A DNA stretch of 42,613 nt from Prevotella aurantiaca JCM 15754 (GTDB lineage Bacteria; Bacteroidota; Bacteroidia; Bacteroidales; Bacteroidaceae), in the NCBI RefSeq assembly GCF_000614025.1, contig NZ_BAKF01000020.1, forward strand, positions 1 to 42,613, given 5' to 3'. Made by a program: the position numbers and the translations under genes. Below are positions 1 through 9,747 of this stretch, one piece after another. Every line of letters starts with the position of its first letter. Positions within the stretch are counted from its first letter, which is position 1. The notes beneath the pieces are model-generated. The model was given only the letters and a program-made list of their open reading frames with translations, was not told the DNA's origin and searched no databases.

Positions 1-524
1 CGTTCTTTGTTAGGCAGAAAACAGCAAAGCCAAGTAGCTCGCTCGTTTCCAAATTGTTACCTATTCAATTTTACAATCAAGGTAACTTCTTTGTTTTCAA
101 TTAGATACAATTTAATAATTATATTATCGTGTAATAGTACCTGTTTTGCGTTGCAAAAGTACCTGTTTTTGAAAGTGAAATAATATCTCTTGAAATTACA
201 TAATTTTATTTTGACATTTTAGTAATACCATCTTGCCTGTTCAATCAGAGATTTGAGCTGAAACATTTTAAGGCATTTGTATGCGAAAAATCTCTTTTTC
301 TTAGTTTTATCAAGCATCTTTTTCACTATAATAACTGATGTGTGGAATATTAAAACTTATATCTTTAGAAGCTTATAACATTTGTTGCCACCTACAAGTA
401 ATGGATAATAAGACAGTCAGTGTATTTTCAATATGGTGCTTTACTGACGATGATAAGAGATAGAATCGGTTTTAGTTCTACTTATAACAATCCTTAAAAT
501 ACTGATTTTTTTCGTTTTTAGTGG
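1..524. other. Intergenic region upstream of gyrA, no gene seen
   Basis: No convincing coding region is visible on either strand. The only structured element is a short copy of the 22-nt repeat family near 129-172. The gene on the left must start or end outside the window. The remaining DNA is AT-rich and unremarkable. Confidence 0.6.
129..172. repeat. 22-nt repeat array, copy A (about 1.5 units)
   Basis: One full unit lies at 147-168 (TGCGTTGCAAAA then GTACCTGTTT). It is preceded by the leader-like half unit GTAATAGTACCTGTTT, which also heads copies B and D. It is the shortest of four dispersed copies in this window. On the minus strand the unit contains TACTTTTG, which fits the Bacteroidota -7 box, but no matching -33 box is evident. 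Confidence 0.75.
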
Positions 525-554
525 TTTGTATGTCGTTTTTATTTTGTACTTTTA
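525..554 (+). promoter_or_regulatory. Promoter of gyrA (Bacteroidota type)
   Basis: TTTG at 525-528 and TACTTTTA at 547-554 are separated by 18 nt. This matches the Bacteroidota -33 TTTG and -7 TAnnTTTG boxes at all but the last base. It predicts a start near 560 and a leader of about 115 nt. The leader holds a hairpin at 588-616 (GAAAAT/ATTTTC outer arms, GCCG/CGGC inner arms) and a three-codon open frame at 640-651. Confidence 0.6.
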
Positions 555-674
555 CAGCTTGAAATTAATACCGAAAGCTCTTAAAACGAAAATAAATGCC
601 GTTTACGGCGATTTTCATTGAAAAGATAAGACTTGAGGGATGCGACTATAAAAGAAGATAAAAAACAATATAAA

Positions 675-3278
675 ATGGATGAAAATCAAACAATAGACCA
701 GGACCGCATTTTGAAAATAAACATTGAAGAAGAGATGAAGAGCTCTTACATCGACTATTCTATGTCGGTGATTGTGGCTCGTGCGCTTCCCGATGTGCGC
801 GATGGTTTTAAGCCAGTACACCGCCGTATTCTTTTCGGAATGCGTGGAATAGGCAACTTTAGTAACCAACCTTACAAGAAATGTGCACGTGTTGTTGGAG
901 AGGTACTGGGTAAGTACCACCCACACGGAGACTCTTCCGTGTACGGTGCATTGGTGCGTATGGGGCAAGAATGGAACATGCGCTACAAGCTTGTGGATGG
1001 ACAAGGAAACTTTGGTTCTGTTGATGGTGACTCACCAGCCGCTATGCGTTATACAGAGTGCCGCTTAGCAAAGATGGGCGAGCATGTAATGGACGACATT
1101 GAGAAAGATACGGTTGATATGGTGAATAACTTTGACGATACGTTAAAGGAACCAGCTGTGATGCCAACCAAGATTCCGAACTTGCTTGTTAATGGTGGTA
1201 ATGGTATTGCTGTAGGTATGGCGACAAACATTCCAACCCATAATTTGAATGAAGTTATAGATGGTTGCTGCGCATATATAGATAATCCAGATATCACTGT
1301 TGATGAATTGATGCAGTATATACCAGCGCCCGACTTCCCAACAGGTGCCTATATCTACGGATTGCAAGGTGTTAAGGACGCTTACGAAACTGGTAAGGGT
1401 CGTGTAGTAATGCGTGCAAAGGCAGAGATAGAAAGTGATGAACAGCACGATAAGATTGTTGTAACCGAAATACCATATGGCGTTAACAAGCAACAGCTGA
1501 TTGAATACATTGCCGACTTAGTAAAGGAAGGTAAGTTGGAAGGTATTTCAAATGTAAATGATGAAACAGGACGTCAAGGTATGCGTATCGTAGTTGATGT
1601 GAAACGCGATGCAAATGCCAACATCATTTTGAATAAATTGTTTAAGATGACAGCCTTGCAGAGCTCGTTCTCTGTAAACTGTATTGCACTCGTAAATGGA
1701 CGTCCACGTTTATTGAGCCTACAAGAGTGTGTGAAGTACTTTGTAGAGCATCGCAGTGACGTAACTATTCGTCGTACTAAGTTCGATTTGAACAAAGCAA
1801 AAGAGCGTGCTCATATTCTTGAAGGATTGCTCATTGCATGTGACAACATCGACGAGGTTGTGCATATTATCCGTGCAAGTAAAACACCAGCTGAAGCACA
1901 AACCAATTTAGAGAAGCGTTTTGAATTAGACGAACTACAGTCAAAGGCAATTGTAGATATGCGTTTGTCGCAGTTGACAGGTCTACGTATGGATCAATTG
2001 CATGCTGAATATGAAGAGTTGATGCAGACTATAAAGGATTTACAAGAAGTTCTTGATAATCCAGAACGCTGCAAAGAGGTGATGAAGGAAGAACTACAAG
2101 AGGTAAAGGAAAAGTATGGCGATTCTCGTCGTACAGAAATTATTCCAGACGAACATGAGTTTAATGCTGAGGATTTCTATCCTAACGACCCTGTAGTTAT
2201 TACTATTAGCCATCTTGGATACATTAAACGCACTCCGCTTGCAGACTTTAAGGAACAGGCACGTGGCGGTGTTGGTTCGAAAGGTGCTCGTACAAGAGAT
2301 AAAGACTTTACAGAATTCATATATCCAGCTACGATGCATCAGACGATGTTATTCTTTACAAAGAAAGGACGTTGTTTCTGGATGAAGTGTTACGATATTC
2401 CTGAAGGAGATAAAACATCAAAGGGACGTGCTATTCAGAATATGTTAGCACTTGATCCGGATGATAGTGTGAATGCATTCTTGCGTATTAAAGGATTGGA
2501 CGATGAGGAATTCCTTGATTCACACTATGTAGTATTCGTAACAAAATGCGGTTTGGTTAAGAAGACATCGCTGCGCCATTATTCACGCCCACGTACTAAT
2601 GGTGTCATTGCAATCAATATAAATGAAGGTGATGAAGTGGTAGACGTACGCTTAACGAATGGTCATAACGAACTTATTATAGCTAATCGTAATGGTCGTG
2701 CTTGTCGTTTCAACGAAGACGCAGTACGCACGATGGGACGTGTTTCTACTGGTGTGCGTGGAATGCGCCTAGATGAAGATGGAGATGATGCTGTTGTTGG
2801 TATGATTGTAGTTGATGATGCTGAAACCGAAACTGTAATGGTTGTATCGGAAGAAGGCTACGGAAAACGTTCTGTTGTAGAAGACTACCGACTTACAAAT
2901 CGTGGTGGTAAGGGTGTAAAGACCTTGAACATAACAGAGAAGACCGGAAAATTGGTTGCAATAAAGAATGTAACTGATGAAAACGACCTTATGATTATCA
3001 ATCAAAGTGGTATTGTTATCCGTCTTTCAGTTGCTGAATGCCGTGTTATGGGACGTGCAACTCAAGGTGTTCGCCTCATAAATCTTGCAAAGAAGAATGA
3101 TGTAATAGCATCAGTATGCAAAGTAATGAGTGCTGAAATAGAAGAACAAGTGGAAGAAGAAAGTCGTTCACAATGGAATAAAACGAACGAAGATTTTAAA
3201 AACGAACTTGTAGGAGGCAATGAAGAGGCTGTTGATAATAATGAAGAAACGGCTGCACCATCGGTTGATTTCGAATAA
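675..3278 (+). CDS. gyrA: DNA gyrase subunit A
   Basis: This is the cleavage and religation subunit of DNA gyrase, which introduces negative supercoils using ATP hydrolysed by GyrB. The frame is open back to a TTG at 633, but the ATG at 675 gives the expected start MDENQTID and a normal 867-residue protein. The catalytic tyrosine is Tyr126 in AAMRYTE. The quinolone region reads HPHGDSSVYG (residues 82-91), with Ser87 at the E. coli Ser83 position and Gly91 where E. coli has Asp87. The C-terminal wrapping domain begins around residue 510 and carries a degenerate GyrA box, QARGGVG, near 528-534; this supports GyrA over ParC. An acidic tail of about 40 residues ends the protein. It has its own predicted promoter, and the exported TPR gene follows after 81 nt. 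Confidence 0.96.
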   Translation: MDENQTIDQDRILKINIEEEMKSSYIDYSMSVIVARALPDVRDGFKPVHRRILFGMRGIGNFSNQPYKKCARVVGEVLGKYHPHGDSSVYGALVRMGQEWNMRYKLVDGQGNFGSVDGDSPAAMRYTECRLAKMGEHVMDDIEKDTVDMVNNFDDTLKEPAVMPTKIPNLLVNGGNGIAVGMATNIPTHNLNEVIDGCCAYIDNPDITVDELMQYIPAPDFPTGAYIYGLQGVKDAYETGKGRVVMRAKAEIESDEQHDKIVVTEIPYGVNKQQLIEYIADLVKEGKLEGISNVNDETGRQGMRIVVDVKRDANANIILNKLFKMTALQSSFSVNCIALVNGRPRLLSLQECVKYFVEHRSDVTIRRTKFDLNKAKERAHILEGLLIACDNIDEVVHIIRASKTPAEAQTNLEKRFELDELQSKAIVDMRLSQLTGLRMDQLHAEYEELMQTIKDLQEVLDNPERCKEVMKEELQEVKEKYGDSRRTEIIPDEHEFNAEDFYPNDPVVITISHLGYIKRTPLADFKEQARGGVGSKGARTRDKDFTEFIYPATMHQTMLFFTKKGRCFWMKCYDIPEGDKTSKGRAIQNMLALDPDDSVNAFLRIKGLDDEEFLDSHYVVFVTKCGLVKKTSLRHYSRPRTNGVIAININEGDEVVDVRLTNGHNELIIANRNGRACRFNEDAVRTMGRVSTGVRGMRLDEDGDDAVVGMIVVDDAETETVMVVSEEGYGKRSVVEDYRLTNRGGKGVKTLNITEKTGKLVAIKNVTDENDLMIINQSGIVIRLSVAECRVMGRATQGVRLINLAKKNDVIASVCKVMSAEIEEQVEEESRSQWNKTNEDFKNELVGGNEEAVDNNEETAAPSVDFE

Positions 3279-3359
3279 AACAGAGAGATATTTAAACGTT
3301 ATTGAAGCATAGAATCAATAACTTGATAAAGAGTATTAATCTTTAAATTATAAACTAAT

Positions 3360-4613
3360 ATGAAAAAATTAATCTTGGCAGTGATGTTGTTAGTAGGTAC
3401 ATCTGCTGCATTTGCTGGTGACAGCGAACCATTGAAAGCGATTTTGAAGGCTCAGAGTTATGCTGAGGCTGCTAATCTGGTACAATCAACTTTAGACCAA
3501 CTCGCAGGTAACGAGGAAAAGGCTAAGGCTTATAATCGTCTCTACGAATTGGCAATGAAGAAAGTAAATTATGAACAAGGCATTCAGCTTGAGAATGAGA
3601 CTCAAAAGCAAATGGGTAAGGAAGGCAATAAACCTGTAGACGAAAAAGGACTCTACATGGCGTTAGGTGCTGCTTTCAATTCTGGTGTTGAGGCTATTAA
3701 GTTTGATAATATGCCAAACGAAAAGGGCAAAGTTAAGCCAAAGTTCTCTGCTTTGGTTGAACGTGTTTATAAACTTCGTAACGATCTTATCAATGGCGGA
3801 GTTTACTATCAAGGAAAAGATGATAAAATGGCATACAAGTATTTGGCAGAGTACGTTGAGTCTGCAGATTATCCTGCATTCGTTAAGTTTAAGGACCAAG
3901 ACCAAAACTTGTCAGAAATAGCTTACTTTGCAACTGTTTATGCTTATCAAAATAATGATTTTGCTAAGGCGTCAAAGTATATTGAATATGCTATGAATAA
4001 TAAAGAACGTGCAAAGGAAGTACAAAACTTGAAGCTCGCAATCATGGGTTCACAATTGAAGACACGTCAGGATTCTCTTGCATACGTTAACAAACTTGCA
4101 TCTATCTATGAGCAAGACCCAACAAATGATGCACTTCTTTCAACATTGACGTCTACTTATAACTCACTAGGTATGGGTGATAAGGCTATGCAAATTATTG
4201 ATAACCACCTAGCTAAAGATCCTAACAATTACAGTGCACTTGTATTGAAAGGTCAGTTTGAAAGTATTAAGAAGAACTATGATGGTGCTGTTGAAGCATT
4301 AAAGAAGGCTTTACCGTTGGCAAGTGACGAAAGTGCACAGATTGCTATCAATGCTTCAATCGGCCAATGCCTCTTCTATAAGGCTCAAGAGCGTGTAATG
4401 GCAGTTAAGAATCTGACCAAGGAAGCACGCGAGCAGTTTAACATTGTTTACAATGAAGCTATTTCTTATTTAGAAAAAGCTAAAGCACTTGATACAGGCA
4501 AACAAAATAAGAGCTTGTGGGCATATCCTCTTTACGGAAGTTACTACTTTGTTAAGGGAGCTACAGCACCTGAAACAAAGGCACTCGCTGCTGACGCAGG
4601 TTACTCAGAATAA
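3360..4613 (+). CDS. Exported tetratricopeptide-repeat protein, paralog 1
   Basis: A 417-residue protein with a signal peptide ending near AFAG (residue 20), followed by helical repeats with TPR spacing, clearest at about 185-330 (for example the segments around LAKDPNNYSALVLKG). The family is often found next to gyrA in Bacteroidales, but its function is unknown to me; a periplasmic scaffold role is only an inference. Residues 115-129 hold a motif (FDNMPN, GKVKPKF) repeated almost exactly in the next gene. A strong terminator follows directly, so this gene may be read with gyrA and separately from paralogs 2 and 3. Confidence 0.85.
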   Translation: MKKLILAVMLLVGTSAAFAGDSEPLKAILKAQSYAEAANLVQSTLDQLAGNEEKAKAYNRLYELAMKKVNYEQGIQLENETQKQMGKEGNKPVDEKGLYMALGAAFNSGVEAIKFDNMPNEKGKVKPKFSALVERVYKLRNDLINGGVYYQGKDDKMAYKYLAEYVESADYPAFVKFKDQDQNLSEIAYFATVYAYQNNDFAKASKYIEYAMNNKERAKEVQNLKLAIMGSQLKTRQDSLAYVNKLASIYEQDPTNDALLSTLTSTYNSLGMGDKAMQIIDNHLAKDPNNYSALVLKGQFESIKKNYDGAVEALKKALPLASDESAQIAINASIGQCLFYKAQERVMAVKNLTKEAREQFNIVYNEAISYLEKAKALDTGKQNKSLWAYPLYGSYYFVKGATAPETKALAADAGYSE

Positions 4614-4620
4614 TTTATAG

Positions 4621-4670
4621 TTTCCCCCTTATTGGCATCTTTGCATGCTAATAAGGGGGAAATCTTTTTA
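4621..4670 (+). terminator. Rho-independent terminator after TPR paralog 1
   Basis: TTTCCCCCTTATT at 4621-4633 pairs perfectly with AATAAGGGGGAAA, and CTTTTTA follows. The loop region itself contains a further small GCAT/ATGC pairing. Confidence 0.9.
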
Positions 4671-4768
4671 AATTCCTATTTTAGATATCCTCTTTTAATT
4701 TTTATTTAAAAATATTGTGAATGGGTACTGAACTAAAAATAGGATGTGTATAATTAATATTTAGGCTT

Positions 4769-5881
4769 ATGAGGAAGTACATAACTTTTATTTTATTTTT
4801 ATCTTTTTGTTTCTTGTCAGTACAAGCGCAAGATAATAAAGCAGAAGCGATAAAGTTTAATAAGCAGGCTCAAATTGCTTATCATCGAGTACAAATAAAT
4901 ACGAATAGGGATTCGCTCACTATTTACCGAGCAGTGGTAGATGGAACAATATATTCGCTAAAATGCGATGAATTCGATCGAATGCCTAATCGTAAAGGAA
5001 AAGTGAAGCCAGAATTTGAGGAGGAGAATAAACTGCGTATAAGAGCATTGTATCCAATGTTGATAGATGCTGGTCAGTTCTTGCTAAAGAGTAGCTATAC
5101 AAAAACTGAAGGGCAGAAGGCTTTAGAACTTTATTTGAACTCAAGAAAGAATCCAATGGTAGCAGATATACCAGATGAAAGTGGTATAGCAGCATATTAT
5201 TTAGCTTATGATTATTTAAAAATAAGGAATTTCAGATTGGCAGAAAAATATTCGGATATAGCTTTAGAATATGAAGAAACGGCGCAAGCATCAGTAGAGG
5301 TGAAAGCTGAATGTATGCGTGAACAAATGAAAAATGCTGAAGATTCGTTGCAATATCTTACTGTTCTTGCAAAGTTATATGAGACAGAACCTACTAATCC
5401 TAAATATTTTTCATGGATAATGAAGTTCTATCAACATTCTACAGCGCGCTTTAATATAGAGAGTTTCATAGATTACCAACTTGTAAATAACTCGAAATCA
5501 TCTGTTCCGTGGATTCTAAAAGGAGAAATTGCCATGCAGGCTGGTAGATGGGATGAAGCTATAGAGGCTTATAAACAGGCTGATGAACTTTCACCTGACC
5601 TTATTCCTATAGCATTCAATATAGGGGTATGTCTGAATATGCGAGGAATTGAAATAAGGAATGAGGTGTTAGAAAAGCAGAAAAAAGGAGAACTGATATC
5701 TGAAAATGATTATATGATGTATTTTGCTGATGCGCGAAACTATCTTGAAAGAGTGAAGGCTAAAGACCCGCGACGCAATAAAGTGGATTGGGTAAACCCT
5801 TTATTTATGGCTTATACATTGCTTGGCGATAAGATAAAAGCACAAGAATTGGAAACACTGATTAATAAATTGAAGAAGTGA
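4769..5881 (+). CDS. Exported tetratricopeptide-repeat protein, paralog 2
   Basis: A 370-residue protein with a signal peptide ending VQAQ (residues 18-21) and TPR-like helical repeats; WDEAIEAYKQADELSPDLIP is a typical TPR stretch near residues 257-276. It shares the motif FDRMPN and GKVKPEF (69-83) with the preceding gene, so the two are diverged duplicates. The stop codon overlaps the GTG start of the third paralog, which implies translational coupling. The molecular role is unknown. I see no enzyme motif. Confidence 0.82.
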   Translation: MRKYITFILFLSFCFLSVQAQDNKAEAIKFNKQAQIAYHRVQINTNRDSLTIYRAVVDGTIYSLKCDEFDRMPNRKGKVKPEFEEENKLRIRALYPMLIDAGQFLLKSSYTKTEGQKALELYLNSRKNPMVADIPDESGIAAYYLAYDYLKIRNFRLAEKYSDIALEYEETAQASVEVKAECMREQMKNAEDSLQYLTVLAKLYETEPTNPKYFSWIMKFYQHSTARFNIESFIDYQLVNNSKSSVPWILKGEIAMQAGRWDEAIEAYKQADELSPDLIPIAFNIGVCLNMRGIEIRNEVLEKQKKGELISENDYMMYFADARNYLERVKAKDPRRNKVDWVNPLFMAYTLLGDKIKAQELETLINKLKK

Positions 5882-7089
5882 TAAGGAATAATTTGAAGAA
5901 GACGATATTACTTTTACTCATATTTTGTCCGTTGTTAGTATTTGCACAAAAGAAGCAGATAGCTGCAGCACGAGATTTACTTAAGGCTGGAAAAGAATTA
6001 AAGAAGGCTGAGAAGTCCATGCGAACTTTATTGGAAGACTCTGTCGATCGCACAAATATAAAAATTTGGGTTGTGCTTTGCGATATTTTAATAAAACAAT
6101 ATGAGCAAGGTAATGAGAAATTATATTTAAAGCAGAAATACGATACAGCTGCTTTCTTTTCTGTAACAAAACGAATGTATGAGATAATGGCGAGTTTTGA
6201 CTCTATTGATGCTCGCTTATATACACCTACTCCTGTACGTCCTAAGTATCGGGAAAGGCATGCGCAGCTACTTAATTCTATTCGGCCGAATTTGTTTAAT
6301 GGAGGTACATACTTTATTCATACAAAGGATTATCAAACTGCTTATGAATATTTTGATAACTATATAAAAAGCGATAAGCAGTCTCTCTTTACAGGTTATG
6401 ACTATGAACATAAAGATGTGTTGATGCCACATGCTGCCTATTGGGCAATGTATTGTGGATATAAATTGAAAGATACAGAGAAAACCATGCGTCATTTGCG
6501 ATTAGCAGAACGTGATACGTCAATGTTGAACTTTGTAAGACAGTATGAAGCTGATGCTTATTTGGTACAGAAAGATACTATAAAGTATGTAAAAGCCTTG
6601 CAAGTAGGTTTCAAAGAGTATCCAAACTTTGAGTTTTTCTTTCCCCGTTTAGTGGAGTACTATGCCAAGAAAGGCGACAATGAAATGGCACTTCGTATAA
6701 CAGAAGATGCGTTAAAAGCTGACTCTACAAGTGTATTATTTCGTTTTACAAAAAGTACAGTATTGCTAAATTTAGGACGTTATAAAGAATGTATAGACAT
6801 CTGTCTACAGATTATAAAAGAAAACGATAAATTTGCTGATGCTTTTTGTAATATAGGATTGGCTTACTTCGATCAGGCCATTGAGTTAGCTAAAGTACAA
6901 CACAGTCGTTCTAATAGAACGAAGATAATAAAGCTATATGAAACAGCAATGCCTTATCTTGAGCGTTATAGAAAGATAGCACCAAAAGCAAAAGATAAAT
7001 GGTTAGCCCCACTATATACCATTTATCTGAATTTGAATAAGGGAAAAGAGTTTGATGAAATAGATAGATTACGAAATGGAGATAAATAA
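5878..7089 (+). CDS. Exported tetratricopeptide-repeat protein, paralog 3
   Basis: This starts at a GTG that overlaps the previous stop (GTGA). That start gives a good signal peptide, with hydrophobic residues 9-21 and cleavage after FAQ at 22-24. The 403-residue product has TPR-like repeats around 190-330 and a counterpart of the paralog motif (VRPKY at 120-124, followed by a segment ending NGGTYF, comparable to NGGVYY in paralog 1). The tail overlaps the start of the helicase gene by 14 nt, so paralog 2, paralog 3 and the helicase form one transcription unit. Function is unknown. Confidence 0.8.
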   Translation: MIRNNLKKTILLLLIFCPLLVFAQKKQIAAARDLLKAGKELKKAEKSMRTLLEDSVDRTNIKIWVVLCDILIKQYEQGNEKLYLKQKYDTAAFFSVTKRMYEIMASFDSIDARLYTPTPVRPKYRERHAQLLNSIRPNLFNGGTYFIHTKDYQTAYEYFDNYIKSDKQSLFTGYDYEHKDVLMPHAAYWAMYCGYKLKDTEKTMRHLRLAERDTSMLNFVRQYEADAYLVQKDTIKYVKALQVGFKEYPNFEFFFPRLVEYYAKKGDNEMALRITEDALKADSTSVLFRFTKSTVLLNLGRYKECIDICLQIIKENDKFADAFCNIGLAYFDQAIELAKVQHSRSNRTKIIKLYETAMPYLERYRKIAPKAKDKWLAPLYTIYLNLNKGKEFDEIDRLRNGDK

Positions 7090-8391
7090 AATAATAGAGA
7101 AGTTGGGAATAGAACTAAACCCGATGCAAGAAGCTGTTTCAGAAGCTTTTTTACGTTCTAATAAAGATATTATAGTGTTGTCCCCAACGGGGTCAGGAAA
7201 GACTTATGCTTACCTATTACCCTTGATACAATTGTTAGATGTCGCAATTGATGAGGTTCAAGCAGTAGTCGCGGTTCCTGGGCGAGAATTAGCTAAGCAG
7301 TCGGCTAATGTGGTTCTAGATATGAAATCGGGCTTAAGACCTATGGCAGTTTATGGTGGTAGACCTACGATGGACGAACATCGAGAAATGCGCAGTATCA
7401 AGCCTCAAATTCTTTTTGCCACTCCAGGTAGATTAAATGATCATCTTGATAAAGGCAATTTAATAACTGAAAGTATTAAATGGCTTATAATCGATGAGTT
7501 TGATAAATGTTTGGAAATGGGGTTTCAAGATGAAATGAAGGAAATTGTTGATAAGTTACCTATAGTAGAACGTCGTATTTTACTTTCAGCCACTGAAGCT
7601 GAGTCTATTCCAAAGTTTGTCAACATGGGGAGAAGTATACGAATTGACTATCGTGACAATGAAGAGAAGGTTCCCAATCGTGTTCAACTATTTATCGTTC
7701 GTAGCCCAGAAAAAGATAAGTTAGAAGTACTTTCTAACTTATTAAAGTGTTTAGAAGATAAAAGTAGCATTGTTTTCTTAAACTATCGTGATGCTGTTAT
7801 CCGTACAGCTTCATATCTAAAAGAAGAAGGTTATACAGTTTCCATGTTCCACGGAGGATTGGCACAGAAAGAGCGTGAAGCAATGTTATATCTTTTTGCA
7901 AATGGTTCGGCCAACATATTTGTAAGCACAAACTTGGGAGCAAGAGGTTTGGATATTCCTGATGTAGACAATATTATTCATTACCATCTACCGAGAATGA
8001 TGACGAATACGTACACAGGGTGGGTAGGACTGCGCGTTGGGATAAGCAAGGAAAAGCATTTTTCGTGATTGGGCCAGAGGAAAAACTTCCAGAATATGTT
8101 CAACAGAAAGTAGAAACAATGGAACTTCCTAAAATACTGCCTACTATAAAGCCTGCTCGTATGACCACATTATATATAGGTAAGGGTAAGAAAGATAAAA
8201 TATCTAAAGGTGACATAGTGGGCTTTTTGTGTAAGAAAGCGGGATTAAAGCAAACCGAGATAGGTAAAATAGATGTTATGCCACGTTTTACTTACGTTGC
8301 CGTTCCCCGTATACGAATATCTCAAATTCTGAAAATGACTAAAGGAGAGAAAATAAAAGGGATAAGTACCGTTGTGGAAGAGGTTCGGTAG
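7076..8391 (+). pseudogene. DEAD-box RNA helicase (DbpA-like), frameshifted in motif VI
   Basis: The first part (7076-8068) has the helicase core: a Q-motif-like PMQEA, Walker A SPTGSGKT, PGRELAKQ, TPGRL, motif II as DEFD, SAT, and motif V ARGLDIPDVD. At 8009-8022 the frame is lost. Upstream residues NTYT should run into HRVGRTARW, but the DNA reads ACGTACACAGGGTGGG, which lacks four bases of a CA run (or one base in an alternative reading). The second frame (from 8020) gives GRTARWDKQGKAFF and then a C-terminal domain like the DbpA RNA-binding domain (GDIVGF, IGKIDVMPRFTYVAV). Intact, this would be an ATP-dependent RNA helicase, possibly for ribosome assembly. As written, the product ends after motif V with no motif VI His-Arg. 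It could be a real null allele, slippage, or a sequencing error. Confidence 0.85.
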
Positions 8392-8482
8392 TACCAGTGT
8401 TATAATGTTGGGTAATTTGTAGTTTGTTGGTAAAAAGGAAAAAAAATCATAATAAAATATATTGTGAAAATATGCTTAAATA

Positions 8483-8514
8483 TTTGTCCATATCAAATAA
8501 TTTCTTTAATTTCG
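8483..8514 (+). promoter_or_regulatory. Promoter of serC
   Basis: TTTG at 8483-8486 and TAATTTCG at 8507-8514 are 20 nt apart. This is close to the Bacteroidota TTTG/TAnnTTTG promoter and predicts an 80-nt leader. Confidence 0.6.
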
Positions 8515-8597
8515 CAAACGTATGATTAAGTCTATACACACTTTTAGAAAATAACAATAATATAATAAATAAGTTCAACTAAAAAATTAATATCATC

Positions 8598-9668
8598 ATG
8601 AAGAAGTACAATTTTGGTGCTGGTCCATGTATCCTTCCACGTGAAGTAATCGAAAAAACAGCAAGTGCTATCTTAGATTTTAACGGAATTGGTCTTTCAA
8701 TTGCTGAAATTAGCCATCGTTCAAAGGATTTCCAACCAGTTTTGGACGAAGCTGTGGCTTTGGTAAAGGAAGTTTTAAATGTTCCTGAAGGCTATTCAGT
8801 GCTTTTCTTGGGTGGTGGTGCATCACTTGAGTTTTGCATGATTCCTTTCAATTTCTTGGTAAAGAAGGCTGGCTATTTGAATACTGGTGTTTGGGCAAAG
8901 AAGGCAATGAAGGAAGCTAAGTTGTTTGGAGATGTTGTTGAAGTTGCCTCATCAGCAGATGAGAACTATACATACCTTCCAAAGAACTTCGATGTTCCTA
9001 CAGATTTGGATTACTTGCACGTAACAACCAATAACACAATTTATGGTACAGAGTACCACAAAGATTTGGACGTACCAGTTCGTATGATTGGTGATATGTC
9101 TTCAGACATTTTTAGTCGTCCAGTAGATGTTTCTAAGTACGATTGTATTTATGGTGGTGCGCAGAAGAACCTCTCTATGGCTGGTGTTACATTCCTTATT
9201 ATTAAGGACGAAGTTCTTGGTCGTGTACAGCGCGAAATACCAACAATGTTGGATTATCGTACACATATCAAGAAGGGTTCTATGTTCAATACTCCTCCTG
9301 TAGTACCAATCTACACAGCAATGGAGAATCTCCGTTGGATTAAGGCTAATGGTGGTGTAGTAGCAATGGAAAAACTTGCTAAGGAGCGTGCTGATATTGT
9401 TTATGGCGAAATCGACCGCAATAAGTTGTTCCGTGGTACAGTTAAGTGCGAGGAAGACCGTTCATATATGAATATTTGCTTCGTTCTCAACGATGAGTAC
9501 GCTGAACTTCAAGATGAATTCTTCAAGTTTGCAACTGAAAGAGGTATGGTTGGTATCAAGGGACACCGCGATGTTGGTGGTTTCCGTGCAAGCTGCTACA
9601 ACGCAATGACAGTTGAAGGCTGCAAGGCTCTTGCTGAAACAATGAAGGAATTTGAAGCTAAGCACTAA
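8598..9668 (+). CDS. serC: Phosphoserine aminotransferase
   Basis: A PLP enzyme that converts 3-phosphohydroxypyruvate and glutamate to phosphoserine and 2-oxoglutarate. It usually also acts on the matching intermediate in pyridoxal phosphate synthesis. The 356-residue length is normal. The N-terminus NFGAGP is typical, GGGAS (72-76) is the cofactor phosphate loop, and Lys190 in GGAQKNLS is the PLP lysine. [10 protein letters not shown] (166-175) provides the aspartate facing the pyridine nitrogen. serA follows 79 nt downstream, consistent with one biosynthetic block, although a hairpin lies between the genes. Confidence 0.96.
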   Translation: MKKYNFGAGPCILPREVIEKTASAILDFNGIGLSIAEISHRSKDFQPVLDEAVALVKEVLNVPEGYSVLFLGGGASLEFCMIPFNFLVKKAGYLNTGVWAKKAMKEAKLFGDVVEVASSADENYTYLPKNFDVPTDLDYLHVTTNNTIYGTEYHKDLDVPVRMIGDMSSDIFSRPVDVSKYDCIYGGAQKNLSMAGVTFLIIKDEVLGRVQREIPTMLDYRTHIKKGSMFNTPPVVPIYTAMENLRWIKANGGVVAMEKLAKERADIVYGEIDRNKLFRGTVKCEEDRSYMNICFVLNDEYAELQDEFFKFATERGMVGIKGHRDVGGFRASCYNAMTVEGCKALAETMKEFEAKH

Positions 9669-9682
9669 TTAAAGATATTAAA

Positions 9683-9728
9683 GCAAATGCACGGATAGAC
9701 CCATAAAAGGTTATATCCGTGTAATTGC
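9683..9728 (+). promoter_or_regulatory. Hairpin between serC and serA
   Basis: GCAAATGCACGGATA (9683-9697) pairs with TATCCGTGTAATTGC, with one mismatch and one wobble. There is no clear U tract, so it may reduce read-through or protect mRNA ends rather than terminate fully. Confidence 0.5.
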
Positions 9729-9747
9729 GTTATAAAAATTTATTACT

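Noticed and set aside
633..674. Extended gyrA start at TTG 633
   Set aside because: The extra residues are highly charged and unlike GyrA N-termini, while ATG 675 gives the expected MDENQTID start.
8009..8022. Programmed frameshifting in the helicase
   Set aside because: No slippery heptamer, stimulatory hairpin or Shine-Dalgarno-like element is evident; a simple indel in a CA run explains it better.
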